A stretch of 64,000 bases of DNA from Marinibium conchae (GTDB lineage: Bacteria > Pseudomonadota > Gammaproteobacteria > Enterobacterales > Alteromonadaceae): the NCBI RefSeq assembly GCF_015595035.1, contig NZ_JADNRN010000001.1, positions 806,001-870,000 of the forward strand. Direction: 5' to 3'. The translations under genes were made by a program, and so were the position numbers. The notes beneath the pieces are model-generated. The model was not told the DNA's origin. It worked only from the letters and a program-made list of their open reading frames with translations, and did not search any database. Below are positions 1-7,353 of this stretch, in pieces (within the stretch, counting starts at the first letter, position 1; the number at the start of each line of letters is the position of its first letter).

Positions 1-54
1 AAAGGCCTTGTTCCACAAGACCTAATTAAATTACCAATTGAAGCTGCGGAGTAA
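1..54 (+). CDS. 3' end of an upstream gene (probably DUF3450 family), partial
   Basis: An open frame enters the window at base 1 and stops at TAA 52-54, giving the last 17 residues (KGLVPQDLIKLPIEAAE). Its stop lies 5 bases before the start of the ExbB-like gene, so it is almost certainly in the same operon. In TonB2-type clusters of marine gammaproteobacteria the gene before the large ExbB-like protein usually encodes a periplasmic coiled-coil DUF3450 protein. That identity is inferred from position; the short tail alone does not prove it. Confidence 0.55.
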   Translation, partial: KGLVPQDLIKLPIEAAE

Positions 55-59
55 GGTTA

Positions 60-1418
60 ATGAAAACAACAATAAAAACACTTGTTGCTGCAGCGGCAAT
101 CGCATGTATCTCATCGGTTGCACAGGCACAACAATCAACGACATTACAAGAGTTATTGAAAAAGGTTGAGCAAAGCGCAACGGCACAATCTCGTGAAAAC
201 CAACAGCGCGAAGCTGAGTTCAAAAGAGATCGTGACCAACAAGCACGCTTACTTCGCGAAGCGAAAGCGGCATTAGCAGCTGAGCAAGCTCGCGGTGATC
301 GTTTGGCGGCACAATTTGCTGCAAACGAACAAACACTTATCGACAAAGATGCAGAGCTTGAAGCTGCAAAAGGCGATTTAGGTGAGATGTTTGGTGTTGT
401 ACGTCAAGCGTCTGCTGATGCTTACGGCCGAATCTCAACGTCGATAGTGAGCGCACAGTACCCAGGTCGTGATGCGTTCTTAGCAGAAATGTCTAACGAT
501 GCGAAAGGTCTACCAAACATTCAAGAGCTTCGTCAGCTTTGGTTATCTCTTCAAACAGAAATGACGGCTTCTGGACAAGTAGAAAAATTCGAAGTTGAAG
601 TGCTTAACCTTGAAGGCGGCAAGTCTGTACAAGAAGTTATTCGTATTGGTACTTTCAACCTTATCGGTGAGCAGGGTTACTTAGTTTACAATGATGACGA
701 CAATACGGTTGAGCCGCTTGGTCGCCAGCCTGATGGTTTTCAGGTAAGTACTACTCAAGACTTGTTGAGCGCAAGCTCTGGCCTCATTCCTGTTTACGTG
801 GATCCTTCACGCGGCACAATTCTTAATTTATTCAAGCAAAAAGCAACTTGGTCCGAGCGTTATCATGCTGGTGCTGAGGTAGGTTATACCATCACAGCCA
901 TGCTAATTATTGGTCTACTTATCGGTTTATATAAGTTTGTTACACTAAACGCCTCTGGCGCGAAGATGAAGTCACAGCTTAAAAATATCGATGATCCGAG
1001 CGAGAAGAATCCACTTGGTCGAATTCTAACGGTATATCAAGATAACAGAGAAGCTGACGTAGAAACCCTTGAGCTTAAGCTTGATGAAGCTATCTTACGT
1101 GAACTGCCGCGCATTGATGCTGGTGTGAATATCATTAAGATATTTGCTGCCATTGCACCATTACTTGGTCTACTCGGTACGGTACTAGGTATGATTGAAA
1201 CCTTCCAACAAATCACTTTGTTTGGTACCGGTGACCCTAGAATCATGGCTGGTTCAATCTCGATGGCGCTTGTAACAACTGCGCAAGGTATTATTGCAGC
1301 CTTACCACTTATTCTTGTACACAGTGTTGTCGCTTCTAAAGCGAAGTCGATTGTTCATGTACTTGATGAGCAAACAGCAGGCTTCATCGCAGCGAAAGCT
1401 GAGTCGGAGAGAGTTTAA
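60..1418 (+). CDS. Large ExbB-like protein with periplasmic coiled-coil domain (TtpC-like)
   Basis: A 452-residue MotA/TolQ/ExbB family protein. Residues 1-23 look like a cleavable signal peptide ending AQA. Residues about 25-105 are rich in E, K, Q and A in a coiled-coil pattern. A membrane segment follows at about 276-295, and the ExbB proton-channel signature PLLGLLGTVLGMIETF lies near residue 367, with a second membrane helix after it. It is roughly twice the length of classical ExbB, as in TtpC of the Vibrio TonB2 system, where this protein joins TonB2, ExbB2 and ExbD2 in energising outer-membrane receptors. The extra periplasmic region may contact the DUF3450 or TPR partners (inference). 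The start ATG follows the upstream stop by 5 bases, and the next gene begins 1 base after this stop, so the genes are co-transcribed. Confidence 0.9.
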   Translation: MKTTIKTLVAAAAIACISSVAQAQQSTTLQELLKKVEQSATAQSRENQQREAEFKRDRDQQARLLREAKAALAAEQARGDRLAAQFAANEQTLIDKDAELEAAKGDLGEMFGVVRQASADAYGRISTSIVSAQYPGRDAFLAEMSNDAKGLPNIQELRQLWLSLQTEMTASGQVEKFEVEVLNLEGGKSVQEVIRIGTFNLIGEQGYLVYNDDDNTVEPLGRQPDGFQVSTTQDLLSASSGLIPVYVDPSRGTILNLFKQKATWSERYHAGAEVGYTITAMLIIGLLIGLYKFVTLNASGAKMKSQLKNIDDPSEKNPLGRILTVYQDNREADVETLELKLDEAILRELPRIDAGVNIIKIFAAIAPLLGLLGTVLGMIETFQQITLFGTGDPRIMAGSISMALVTTAQGIIAALPLILVHSVVASKAKSIVHVLDEQTAGFIAAKAESERV

Positions 1419-1419
1419 T

Positions 1420-1944
1420 ATGTTGTACCTGATTGGATTATGGGAATCTGTCAGGGACTTTATCGCTACCGGCGGTGACGTGCTGTATTTCGTCGCCTTA
1501 GCGCTTTTCCTAATGTGGGTTTTAATGGTTGAGCGCTATTGGTATTACACCTCTGTATTTCCTTCAGTTAAAAAGCAAATAATTGCTGATTGGGATAGCA
1601 GAAACGATACCACTTCATGGTACGCGCATAGAATTCGTGACACGTGGATTTCACAGGCGTCAGATTCTTTAAATGCAAGATTACTAGTAATTCGAACTTT
1701 AGTGGCGATGTGTCCTCTAATTGGATTGTTAGGTACTGTAACAGGTATGATCGGTGTATTTGAGAGTATGGCTACGCAAGGTACTGGCAACCCAAGAGTC
1801 ATGGCAGCCGGTATTTCGATGGCAACAATTCCTACAATGGCAGGAATGGTTGCAGCTCTTTCAGGACTGTTTTTCAGTTCACGCCTCGAAGCGAAAGCTA
1901 AGATTGCGAAAGAGACCTTAATCGATAGTCTGCCACATCATTAA
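1420..1944 (+). CDS. exbB: ExbB-like proton channel subunit (second copy)
   Basis: A 174-residue MotA/TolQ/ExbB family protein of usual short length. An N-terminal membrane helix (about 20-40) is followed by a cytoplasmic loop and the two-helix channel core with PLIGLLGTVTGMIGVF near residue 99. ATG 1420 is chosen because it sits 1 base after the stop of the preceding gene and gives a protein starting MLYLIGLWESV; the open frame continues upstream inside the previous gene but has no support there. Together with ExbD it should form the proton-driven motor for TonB in the inner membrane. Two ExbB-type proteins in one operon is the normal arrangement of TonB2-like clusters. Confidence 0.93.
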   Translation: MLYLIGLWESVRDFIATGGDVLYFVALALFLMWVLMVERYWYYTSVFPSVKKQIIADWDSRNDTTSWYAHRIRDTWISQASDSLNARLLVIRTLVAMCPLIGLLGTVTGMIGVFESMATQGTGNPRVMAAGISMATIPTMAGMVAALSGLFFSSRLEAKAKIAKETLIDSLPHH

Positions 1945-1955
1945 GAGAGATTAGT

Positions 1956-2354
1956 ATGGGTCGTAAAGTAAGAGAACAAGAAGAAGACGCCCAAATCGAC
2001 ATGACGCCGATGTTGGACGTTGTCTTCATTATGCTTATATTCTTCATTGTTACTACGGTGTTCGTTAAACAAGCGGGTATGGAAGTTAACAAACCCGATG
2101 GCGAAACTGCGGTGTTGAAGAAAAAAGCTAATATATTTATTGCGATTACTGAGAGCGGTGATGTATGGATGGATCGACGTGAAATTTCTGTCGAGGCCGT
2201 TGGTGCGAACCTGGAAAAGTTATTAGCGGAACAACCCTCTGAAGTTGTATTCATTCAAGCAGATAGCAAAGCCAAGCACGGTATTGTTGTTAAGGTAATG
2301 GATCAGGTGAAAGAAGCAGGGATAGACCGTGTCGCAATTGCGGTGAGGAGTTAG
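1956..2354 (+). CDS. exbD: ExbD biopolymer transport protein
   Basis: A 132-residue ExbD/TolR family protein. A short cytoplasmic N-terminus is followed by one membrane helix (about 18-37) with the sequence MTPMLDVVFIMLIFF. Asp21 matches the conserved membrane aspartate that carries the proton path in ExbD. The rest is the periplasmic domain that works with TonB. A possible ribosome site (AGAGAG, 1944-1949) precedes ATG 1956, and the gene ends 1 base before tonB. It is the partner of the two ExbB-like proteins upstream. Confidence 0.95.
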   Translation: MGRKVREQEEDAQIDMTPMLDVVFIMLIFFIVTTVFVKQAGMEVNKPDGETAVLKKKANIFIAITESGDVWMDRREISVEAVGANLEKLLAEQPSEVVFIQADSKAKHGIVVKVMDQVKEAGIDRVAIAVRS

Positions 2355-2355
2355 C

Positions 2356-2964
2356 ATGGTTAGATTGATAAGTTCCATCTTAATCGGTGCGGCTATCGCG
2401 TTTGGTTTATTCGTCATCATGGCCAAGTTGATTGAAAACGATGGGCAAGCGCAAGAAGCGCTTGAGCCGATTCCAGTTATCGATATTGTAATGCAACAAC
2501 CTGATGACGAGATACAACAACGTGTGCGCACACCGCCACCACCGCCACCACCGCCACAAGAGCCACCAAAGCTCGATCTTGTTGAGCCCGACACTGCCGA
2601 GCCTAGCACAGACGGTTTTAGTTTAGCTCTACCTAGCGTTGATACTGGCGACATTGGTGTGAGTATCGGTGGTATTGGTGCAATGCGTGATGGTGACGCA
2701 GCTCCTATCGTTCGTATACCACCGGATTATCCGCCACAAGCATCTCGCGACGGAAAAGAGGGTTGGGTGCGTTTATCATTTACCATTAACGAAGTTGGTG
2801 GTGTTGAAGACGTCAATGTTATCGATGCAGAACCAAAGCGAATTTTCGATCGTGCGGCGAAACGCGCGCTTCGTAAGTGGAAGTACAGACCTAAGGTTGT
2901 TGATGGGGTAGCTCAGAAGCAATTCGGTTTGGAAGTACAATTAGACTTTAAGTTGGACCAATGA
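2356..2964 (+). CDS. tonB: TonB energy transducer, short TonB2-like form
   Basis: A 202-residue TonB family protein. It has an N-terminal membrane anchor (about 4-25), a proline-rich linker with eight consecutive prolines near residues 58-65, and a C-terminal TonB domain (about 120-202) containing PPDYPPQASRDG and the W-K-Y-R-P motif near its end. It spans the periplasm and couples the ExbB/ExbD motor to TonB boxes of outer-membrane receptors. The linker is much shorter than in E. coli TonB, as usual for TonB2 proteins. The start ATG is 1 base after the exbD stop, and the TPR gene follows after 1 base, so translation is probably coupled through the operon. Confidence 0.94.
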   Translation: MVRLISSILIGAAIAFGLFVIMAKLIENDGQAQEALEPIPVIDIVMQQPDDEIQQRVRTPPPPPPPPQEPPKLDLVEPDTAEPSTDGFSLALPSVDTGDIGVSIGGIGAMRDGDAAPIVRIPPDYPPQASRDGKEGWVRLSFTINEVGGVEDVNVIDAEPKRIFDRAAKRALRKWKYRPKVVDGVAQKQFGLEVQLDFKLDQ

Positions 2965-2965
2965 T

Positions 2966-4237
2966 ATGAAAAAGCAATTTAAAAATCTAAAAACTTCAGT
3001 TGTTATCAGCTCGATATTGTTGCTGGGGTCTTATTCCTCAGCATCCTTTGCTCAGGCAAACTTGCAAGTTCAATGTCCTGGTTACAAGCCGGCAAAAACG
3101 CAGTTGCTTAGCGAAAAAACGGGTAAAAAGCTGAACAAGGCTTTTGAAGCTTACAACCAAGACCTTGTTAAGGAAGCTATCGATCTGCTCTATGAGATTG
3201 AAGCCAAAGACCCTTTTGACAGAGCTTCTGTTGACCGCTTTCTTGGGCAACTTCTGGTATCAGACGAAGATAGACGTTCTGAAGCAAAAGACTACATAGA
3301 GCGTGCTGTTAAAGTTAAGGTACTTAACGATAACGACCATGCTCCGCTGCTGAAGTTGATGGGCGACCTCGAGTATGCAGAAGGCAATTATGCAAAAGCC
3401 ATTGAGTGGTTTGAGCGTTGGATGGACTTCACCTGTCAAGAAGACGGTGTTGCTTATCTCAAAATTGCACGAAGCTTCAGCGAAATGAAAAAACAAGCTG
3501 AGGTTATTGCGCCAGCAGACAAAGCTATTGAGTTGATGGAGAAGCCTAATCAAGGGGCGTACTCTCTCAAAGTTCAGTCTTATTATGAGCGTAAGATGTA
3601 CGCTGAAGCCATCGATGTGCTGGAAACTGCTGTTCAGGTTTTCCCTGATTCAGATGTCTGGTACACGCGCTTAGGTTTGTTTTATCAAATCGTTGAATCT
3701 TACGACAAAGCTTTAGCAATGTTTGAATTAGCTTATAAAATGGGCCATCTTAAAACAGCTAGTCAGTACCGTTCACTGGCACAGCTACATGCTGTCAACG
3801 GAGCGCCTTACAAATCAGCTAAAATCGTTGAGAAGTATTTGAATGATGGTGTCATTCCACGCACCGATACTAATCTCGAAGGTATTGCTAATTCGTATTA
3901 TCAAGCTCGCGAATTCAAAGATGCTGCAAAGTACTTTGCGCTTGCTGCTGTTGAAGGTAATGATAATGACTTGTATAGACGTCAAGGAGCTATGCTGTTA
4001 TCAGCTGGTGACTACAAGGGCGCTATCCAAGCCTTGAACAAAGCACTTGTGAATAACGAAGATAACTTGGGCAAAGTGCACTATGCACTTATAGAAGCTC
4101 ATTTCTATTCTGGCGACCTAAGAGCTGCAATGAAGGCAACTCAAGAAGCTAAGAAGTTCCGCGCCATGCGCAAGAATGCATTAGCTTGGGAGCCGCATAT
4201 TAGAAATAAAGCGTCTAATAAGGGTATTAATATTTAG
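2966..4237 (+). CDS. Periplasmic TPR-repeat protein of the TonB2 operon
   Basis: A 423-residue protein with a signal peptide (about 1-30, ending SFAQ) followed by repeated helical pairs of tetratricopeptide type, for example around YAEGNYAKAIEWFERWM and GDYKGAIQALNKAL. It is the last gene of the TonB2-like operon and is followed by a strong terminator. Proteins of this type end TonB2 clusters in Vibrio and Alteromonas relatives and are thought to help the transducer work; the exact role is not settled. No catalytic motif is visible. Confidence 0.85.
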   Translation: MKKQFKNLKTSVVISSILLLGSYSSASFAQANLQVQCPGYKPAKTQLLSEKTGKKLNKAFEAYNQDLVKEAIDLLYEIEAKDPFDRASVDRFLGQLLVSDEDRRSEAKDYIERAVKVKVLNDNDHAPLLKLMGDLEYAEGNYAKAIEWFERWMDFTCQEDGVAYLKIARSFSEMKKQAEVIAPADKAIELMEKPNQGAYSLKVQSYYERKMYAEAIDVLETAVQVFPDSDVWYTRLGLFYQIVESYDKALAMFELAYKMGHLKTASQYRSLAQLHAVNGAPYKSAKIVEKYLNDGVIPRTDTNLEGIANSYYQAREFKDAAKYFALAAVEGNDNDLYRRQGAMLLSAGDYKGAIQALNKALVNNEDNLGKVHYALIEAHFYSGDLRAAMKATQEAKKFRAMRKNALAWEPHIRNKASNKGINI

Positions 4238-4283
4238 TTTAAGGCATAGTATATGCCACTTTGTATTTAGTCGTACCTAGTAA

Positions 4284-4308
4284 AGAAGCTCCTTCGGGAG
4301 CTTTTTTT
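4284..4308 (+). terminator. Intrinsic terminator of the TonB2-like operon
   Basis: A perfect 7-base stem (AAGCTCC / GGAGCTT, 4286-4292 with 4297-4303) with a TTCG tetraloop, directly followed by a T run. It lies 46 bases after the TPR gene stop and separates it from the convergent tmcA gene. Confidence 0.9.
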
Positions 4309-4325
4309 ATGCCTTGCTATTCTTG

Positions 4326-6581
4326 CTATAGTATCAATTGCCGCAGTGTTGTAATAACTTCCTCTCTAATAATATTCATTTGTTTTAATTTAATTTCTTT
4401 TGGTGTGTGGGCTTTTGAATAGATGGTAATGGCAGATTCCAGCCGGGCTAGGCTACACCTGCGAAGGTTTTGGATGAAAGGAATGTTATCATTATCGCCG
4501 AGCCACTTTGATAACTGACTGGCTTTGTTGTTAATCGCAATTATAGTAAATAGGTCATCTTTGACATTTGAAAACGGGCGCGCGCCCTCAATAAAAAGCT
4601 GAAGGGAGTAACAAAGCTGTTCAAATGTGTATAACAACTTGTCTGACCCTATTTCCGCGGTGTTTACCATGTGATGATATTGCTCTTCAGTGAAGCTTTC
4701 ATTTTGCTTATCGTTAGCCATTAGGCTATGCAGTCTAAATATGACTTGATATATAAGTTGCTGCACTTTATCGATGCTTATGCTGCTTAAAGGTTTTATC
4801 AATATGACGCTTCTTTCGCCGCTAGATGTGTCTTTTCTTAAGCCAAACTTAATGAAGTGATAGTCGCATTTGGTCCACCATCGATATAATTCGTCGGTAC
4901 GTCCAAATGACGTACTCAAGAATGTCGGTTGGTTATCCAAAGGTAAAGAGTTTGCAATCTGTGCGATTTGTCTCAGCAGAGCACTACCAAAACCTCGTTT
5001 TCTGACTGTATGTTCGACTGCAACTCTGCTTATTCGCCAGGATTTTTGTTGTAAGAACATAGACTCTAAAAATGTTGTTGCTAGGTTTTGTGCTACAAGG
5101 TGGCCATTAAATCGTCGACTACCGTTAATCAAACTACTAGTGTTCTCATCATGTTCTTTTATATTTCCTTCAACAACGACGTTAGCTACTGCGACTAGCA
5201 TAGAATTAGCAGCGATGGCGGTAACGACAAAATTGCGTTCGCTATCCATTAGGCGCATCAAATCGTCGGGCGTAGTTTGATAGTGACTTTGCAATAACAT
5301 GTAAAATACGTCGACTAACAACTCCTCATTTTGGAATAGTTCGGGCGGGGTAAAAGTTTGAAAGCAGAGTTTTTCAGCGTCCCAAGCCTCTTGAGTGTTG
5401 TTGTTCAATATCTGTGTTTTTGTATTTTTCGGTTCAGGAACAAAAATATCCTCGAAAACAGCTTCAAGCACACAGTTTTCAAACCATCTAATTGGGGAGC
5501 TGAGGGTGAATTCTTTCGTTTTCGTTCCAAGAGCGTATAGCTTTGGCAACACTTTCAAGTTGAAACCGAGCCCGCTTCCTTCATAGCCAACTGATGTGCT
5601 TGCAAGTATTGTGTGGGCAAAACGCCCGCAGGCCTTGATTATTGAAGCTGGGGCAATAGATGCTGCTTCGTCAATAAACAAAATAGAGTCACTGCTTAGT
5701 TCATCGAGCCTATCAATCGGGACGAAACTAAGTGAGCCATCTTGTTGTTCCTTCGTCAAACTACCGAGCACTTCCTCTTGGCATTCTGTAAATTTTTCTA
5801 TGGCTTTCTTGCAGTGTTTTACAGTAGGGGCGGTTATATACAGAGTTGCTTTGCTGAACAGCAGAAACTCAAACGCGATCAAGCCCAAGAGCGTTGATTT
5901 ACCGCGGCCTCTTTTCGCGCGAATGATACTACAGCGGCCATTCTGCTTAAAATGCGAAGAAATCTGCTGTTTGTAGTGTAGTTGTGTTTCGCTTATAGCG
6001 CGCATTCTCGCCTGTTCATTGGCAGCGTTTGCTTGTTTTGCATGTGCGAGTGGAAAGTGCTGGGGCCCAGATTCTTGCAAAATAGCAGTGAAGCAATCGT
6101 TTTTGCTCTTTGCTACTAGTCTTGCGGTATAGTAGCTAAAGTGCTGTTCTTCTTGGTAGCTGAAGCTTATTCCCTGTTGCGCTGCTTCGTAGTCAGGCCA
6201 GTCATCAAGCTTAGGGCATAAAATAACAAATAGGCCTCTTTTTGCTACTGTGCCCTCTAAGGCCAGCATAGCACTCGGCTTAACACCATCAAATGCATTA
6301 TAAATTACACAGTGATACTCGCTACCTAGGTGCTGTTTATAGTGTTTGATAGAGGAGGTGGAAAGTGGAGGGTAACTCTCGTCGCGCAGCTGTTGTTCTG
6401 TAAGTAAATCGGAATTAGAGACAAGTAGGCGACTTGCGTGTTTAGTCGTATTTGCTGCTAGCCGGTCGGGAGTTAACCGTAGCACTTGCTTGCAAGCCCA
6501 GCTTTTACTTCCTGATATAAGCAATAGCTGTCGATGACAATCACAGTCTTGCCTGAGTTTTAGCCATTGCTGTAAATCCAT
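4326..6581 (-). CDS. tmcA: tRNA(Met) cytidine acetyltransferase TmcA
   Basis: About 750 residues, the usual TmcA length. TmcA makes N4-acetylcytidine at the wobble base of elongator tRNA-Met using acetyl-CoA and ATP, which guards against misreading of AUA. The N-terminal DUF1726-like region is followed by a RNA-helicase module with Walker A (AKRGRGKSTLLG, near residue 227) and the Walker B-like FIDEAASI. A GNAT domain follows with the acetyl-CoA loop RKRGFGSALLRQ, and then a tRNA-binding C-terminal region. ATG 6581 is preceded closely by GGAG; an in-frame TTG at 6590 is the alternative start. It stands alone, convergent with the TonB2 operon and divergent from the thioesterase gene. Confidence 0.93.
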   Translation of the reverse strand: MDLQQWLKLRQDCDCHRQLLLISGSKSWACKQVLRLTPDRLAANTTKHASRLLVSNSDLLTEQQLRDESYPPLSTSSIKHYKQHLGSEYHCVIYNAFDGVKPSAMLALEGTVAKRGLFVILCPKLDDWPDYEAAQQGISFSYQEEQHFSYYTARLVAKSKNDCFTAILQESGPQHFPLAHAKQANAANEQARMRAISETQLHYKQQISSHFKQNGRCSIIRAKRGRGKSTLLGLIAFEFLLFSKATLYITAPTVKHCKKAIEKFTECQEEVLGSLTKEQQDGSLSFVPIDRLDELSSDSILFIDEAASIAPASIIKACGRFAHTILASTSVGYEGSGLGFNLKVLPKLYALGTKTKEFTLSSPIRWFENCVLEAVFEDIFVPEPKNTKTQILNNNTQEAWDAEKLCFQTFTPPELFQNEELLVDVFYMLLQSHYQTTPDDLMRLMDSERNFVVTAIAANSMLVAVANVVVEGNIKEHDENTSSLINGSRRFNGHLVAQNLATTFLESMFLQQKSWRISRVAVEHTVRKRGFGSALLRQIAQIANSLPLDNQPTFLSTSFGRTDELYRWWTKCDYHFIKFGLRKDTSSGERSVILIKPLSSISIDKVQQLIYQVIFRLHSLMANDKQNESFTEEQYHHMVNTAEIGSDKLLYTFEQLCYSLQLFIEGARPFSNVKDDLFTIIAINNKASQLSKWLGDNDNIPFIQNLRRCSLARLESAITIYSKAHTPKEIKLKQMNIIREEVITTLRQLIL

Positions 6582-6651
6582 CTGCTCCAAACTTGCTTTC
6601 CATCTTTATGCTATCATCATGATTTTATAGTTTACCTTGTTAAGGATTAAA

Positions 6652-7065
6652 ATGCGTTTTTTATCAAGAAGGCTGGTAATGCCAAACGATCTTAACTATG
6701 CAAATGCGCTATTTGGTGGCAGAGCATTGGAATGGATTGATGAAGAAGCCGCCATTTACGCTATTTGCCAACTCGAAAGTAATTGTTTGGTAACTAAGCA
6801 TATTGGCGAAATTTCCTTCGAATCTCCGGCTATTCAGGGCGATATTGTTGAATTTGGCTTAGCGACTAAAAAGGTCGGTAGAACATCCATCACCGTGACT
6901 TGCTTAGTGCGTAACAAAGCAACAAAAAAGACGATATGTTTAGCGGATGATATCGTTTTTGTGCGTGTTGACCCAGATACCAAACAACCCGTTGCTCATG
7001 GCAAAACCCTTGAGGGGCTTGTGCAACAGACGAAAGAAGAAATGAAAACGCTTAATGTAGAATAA
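6652..7065 (+). CDS. YciA-like acyl-CoA thioesterase (hotdog fold)
   Basis: A 137-residue single hotdog-domain protein. The N-terminal motif MPNDLNYANALFGGRALEWID matches the acyl-CoA hydrolase family (YciA and its relatives), with the catalytic Asp/Glu region on the hotdog helix. It should hydrolyse acyl-CoA thioesters in the cytoplasm; chain-length preference cannot be read from sequence. ATG 6652 has AAGGA 5 bases upstream (6642-6646), so it is preferred to an in-frame TTG at 6637. It is a single-gene unit between tmcA and the thiamine operon. Confidence 0.85.
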   Translation: MRFLSRRLVMPNDLNYANALFGGRALEWIDEEAAIYAICQLESNCLVTKHIGEISFESPAIQGDIVEFGLATKKVGRTSITVTCLVRNKATKKTICLADDIVFVRVDPDTKQPVAHGKTLEGLVQQTKEEMKTLNVE

Positions 7066-7200
7066 GGTAAAAGGGCTAGCTAGAACGATTTGTGTACAGT
7101 TATAACGATAAACTACTTAGTCCATCTTTCACTTTTGTTTTTTTGTTGATAGTATCTGCGCGAAATCGAATGAGGCTAGCAAAACACAGCCTGTCGATTT

Positions 7201-7295
7201 CAACACCAAGGGGTGCAACTTTTATGTTGCTGAGATTCTAAGGAAAACCCTTATTTACCTGATCCGGTTAGTACCGGCGTAGGAATGGTTGTTAT
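7201..7295 (+). promoter_or_regulatory. TPP riboswitch (THI element)
   Basis: The segment shows the THI-box consensus in order: AGGGGTGC (7209-7216), GCTGAGA (7229-7235), ACCCTT, TTACCTGATCCGG (7256-7266) and CCGGCGTAGGAA (7274-7285). The outer strands around 7202-7208 and 7286-7294 can pair as P1. This is the thiamine pyrophosphate sensor. It lies 59 bases upstream of the TonB receptor start, and no clear terminator stem with a T run separates them, so repression by hiding the ribosome site (AAGAGA, 7343-7348) is more likely than attenuation (inference). Confidence 0.95.
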
Positions 7296-7353
7296 CGCAA
7301 TTCAATTACCTGCTCCCATACCGGCTCTTTTCTAAGGATTTGAAGAGAACCAC

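Noticed and set aside
26-346. 106-codon minus-strand frame opposite the large ExbB-like gene
   Set aside because: It is antisense to the signal peptide and coiled-coil region of a well supported gene and has a Cys/Ser-rich shadow composition.
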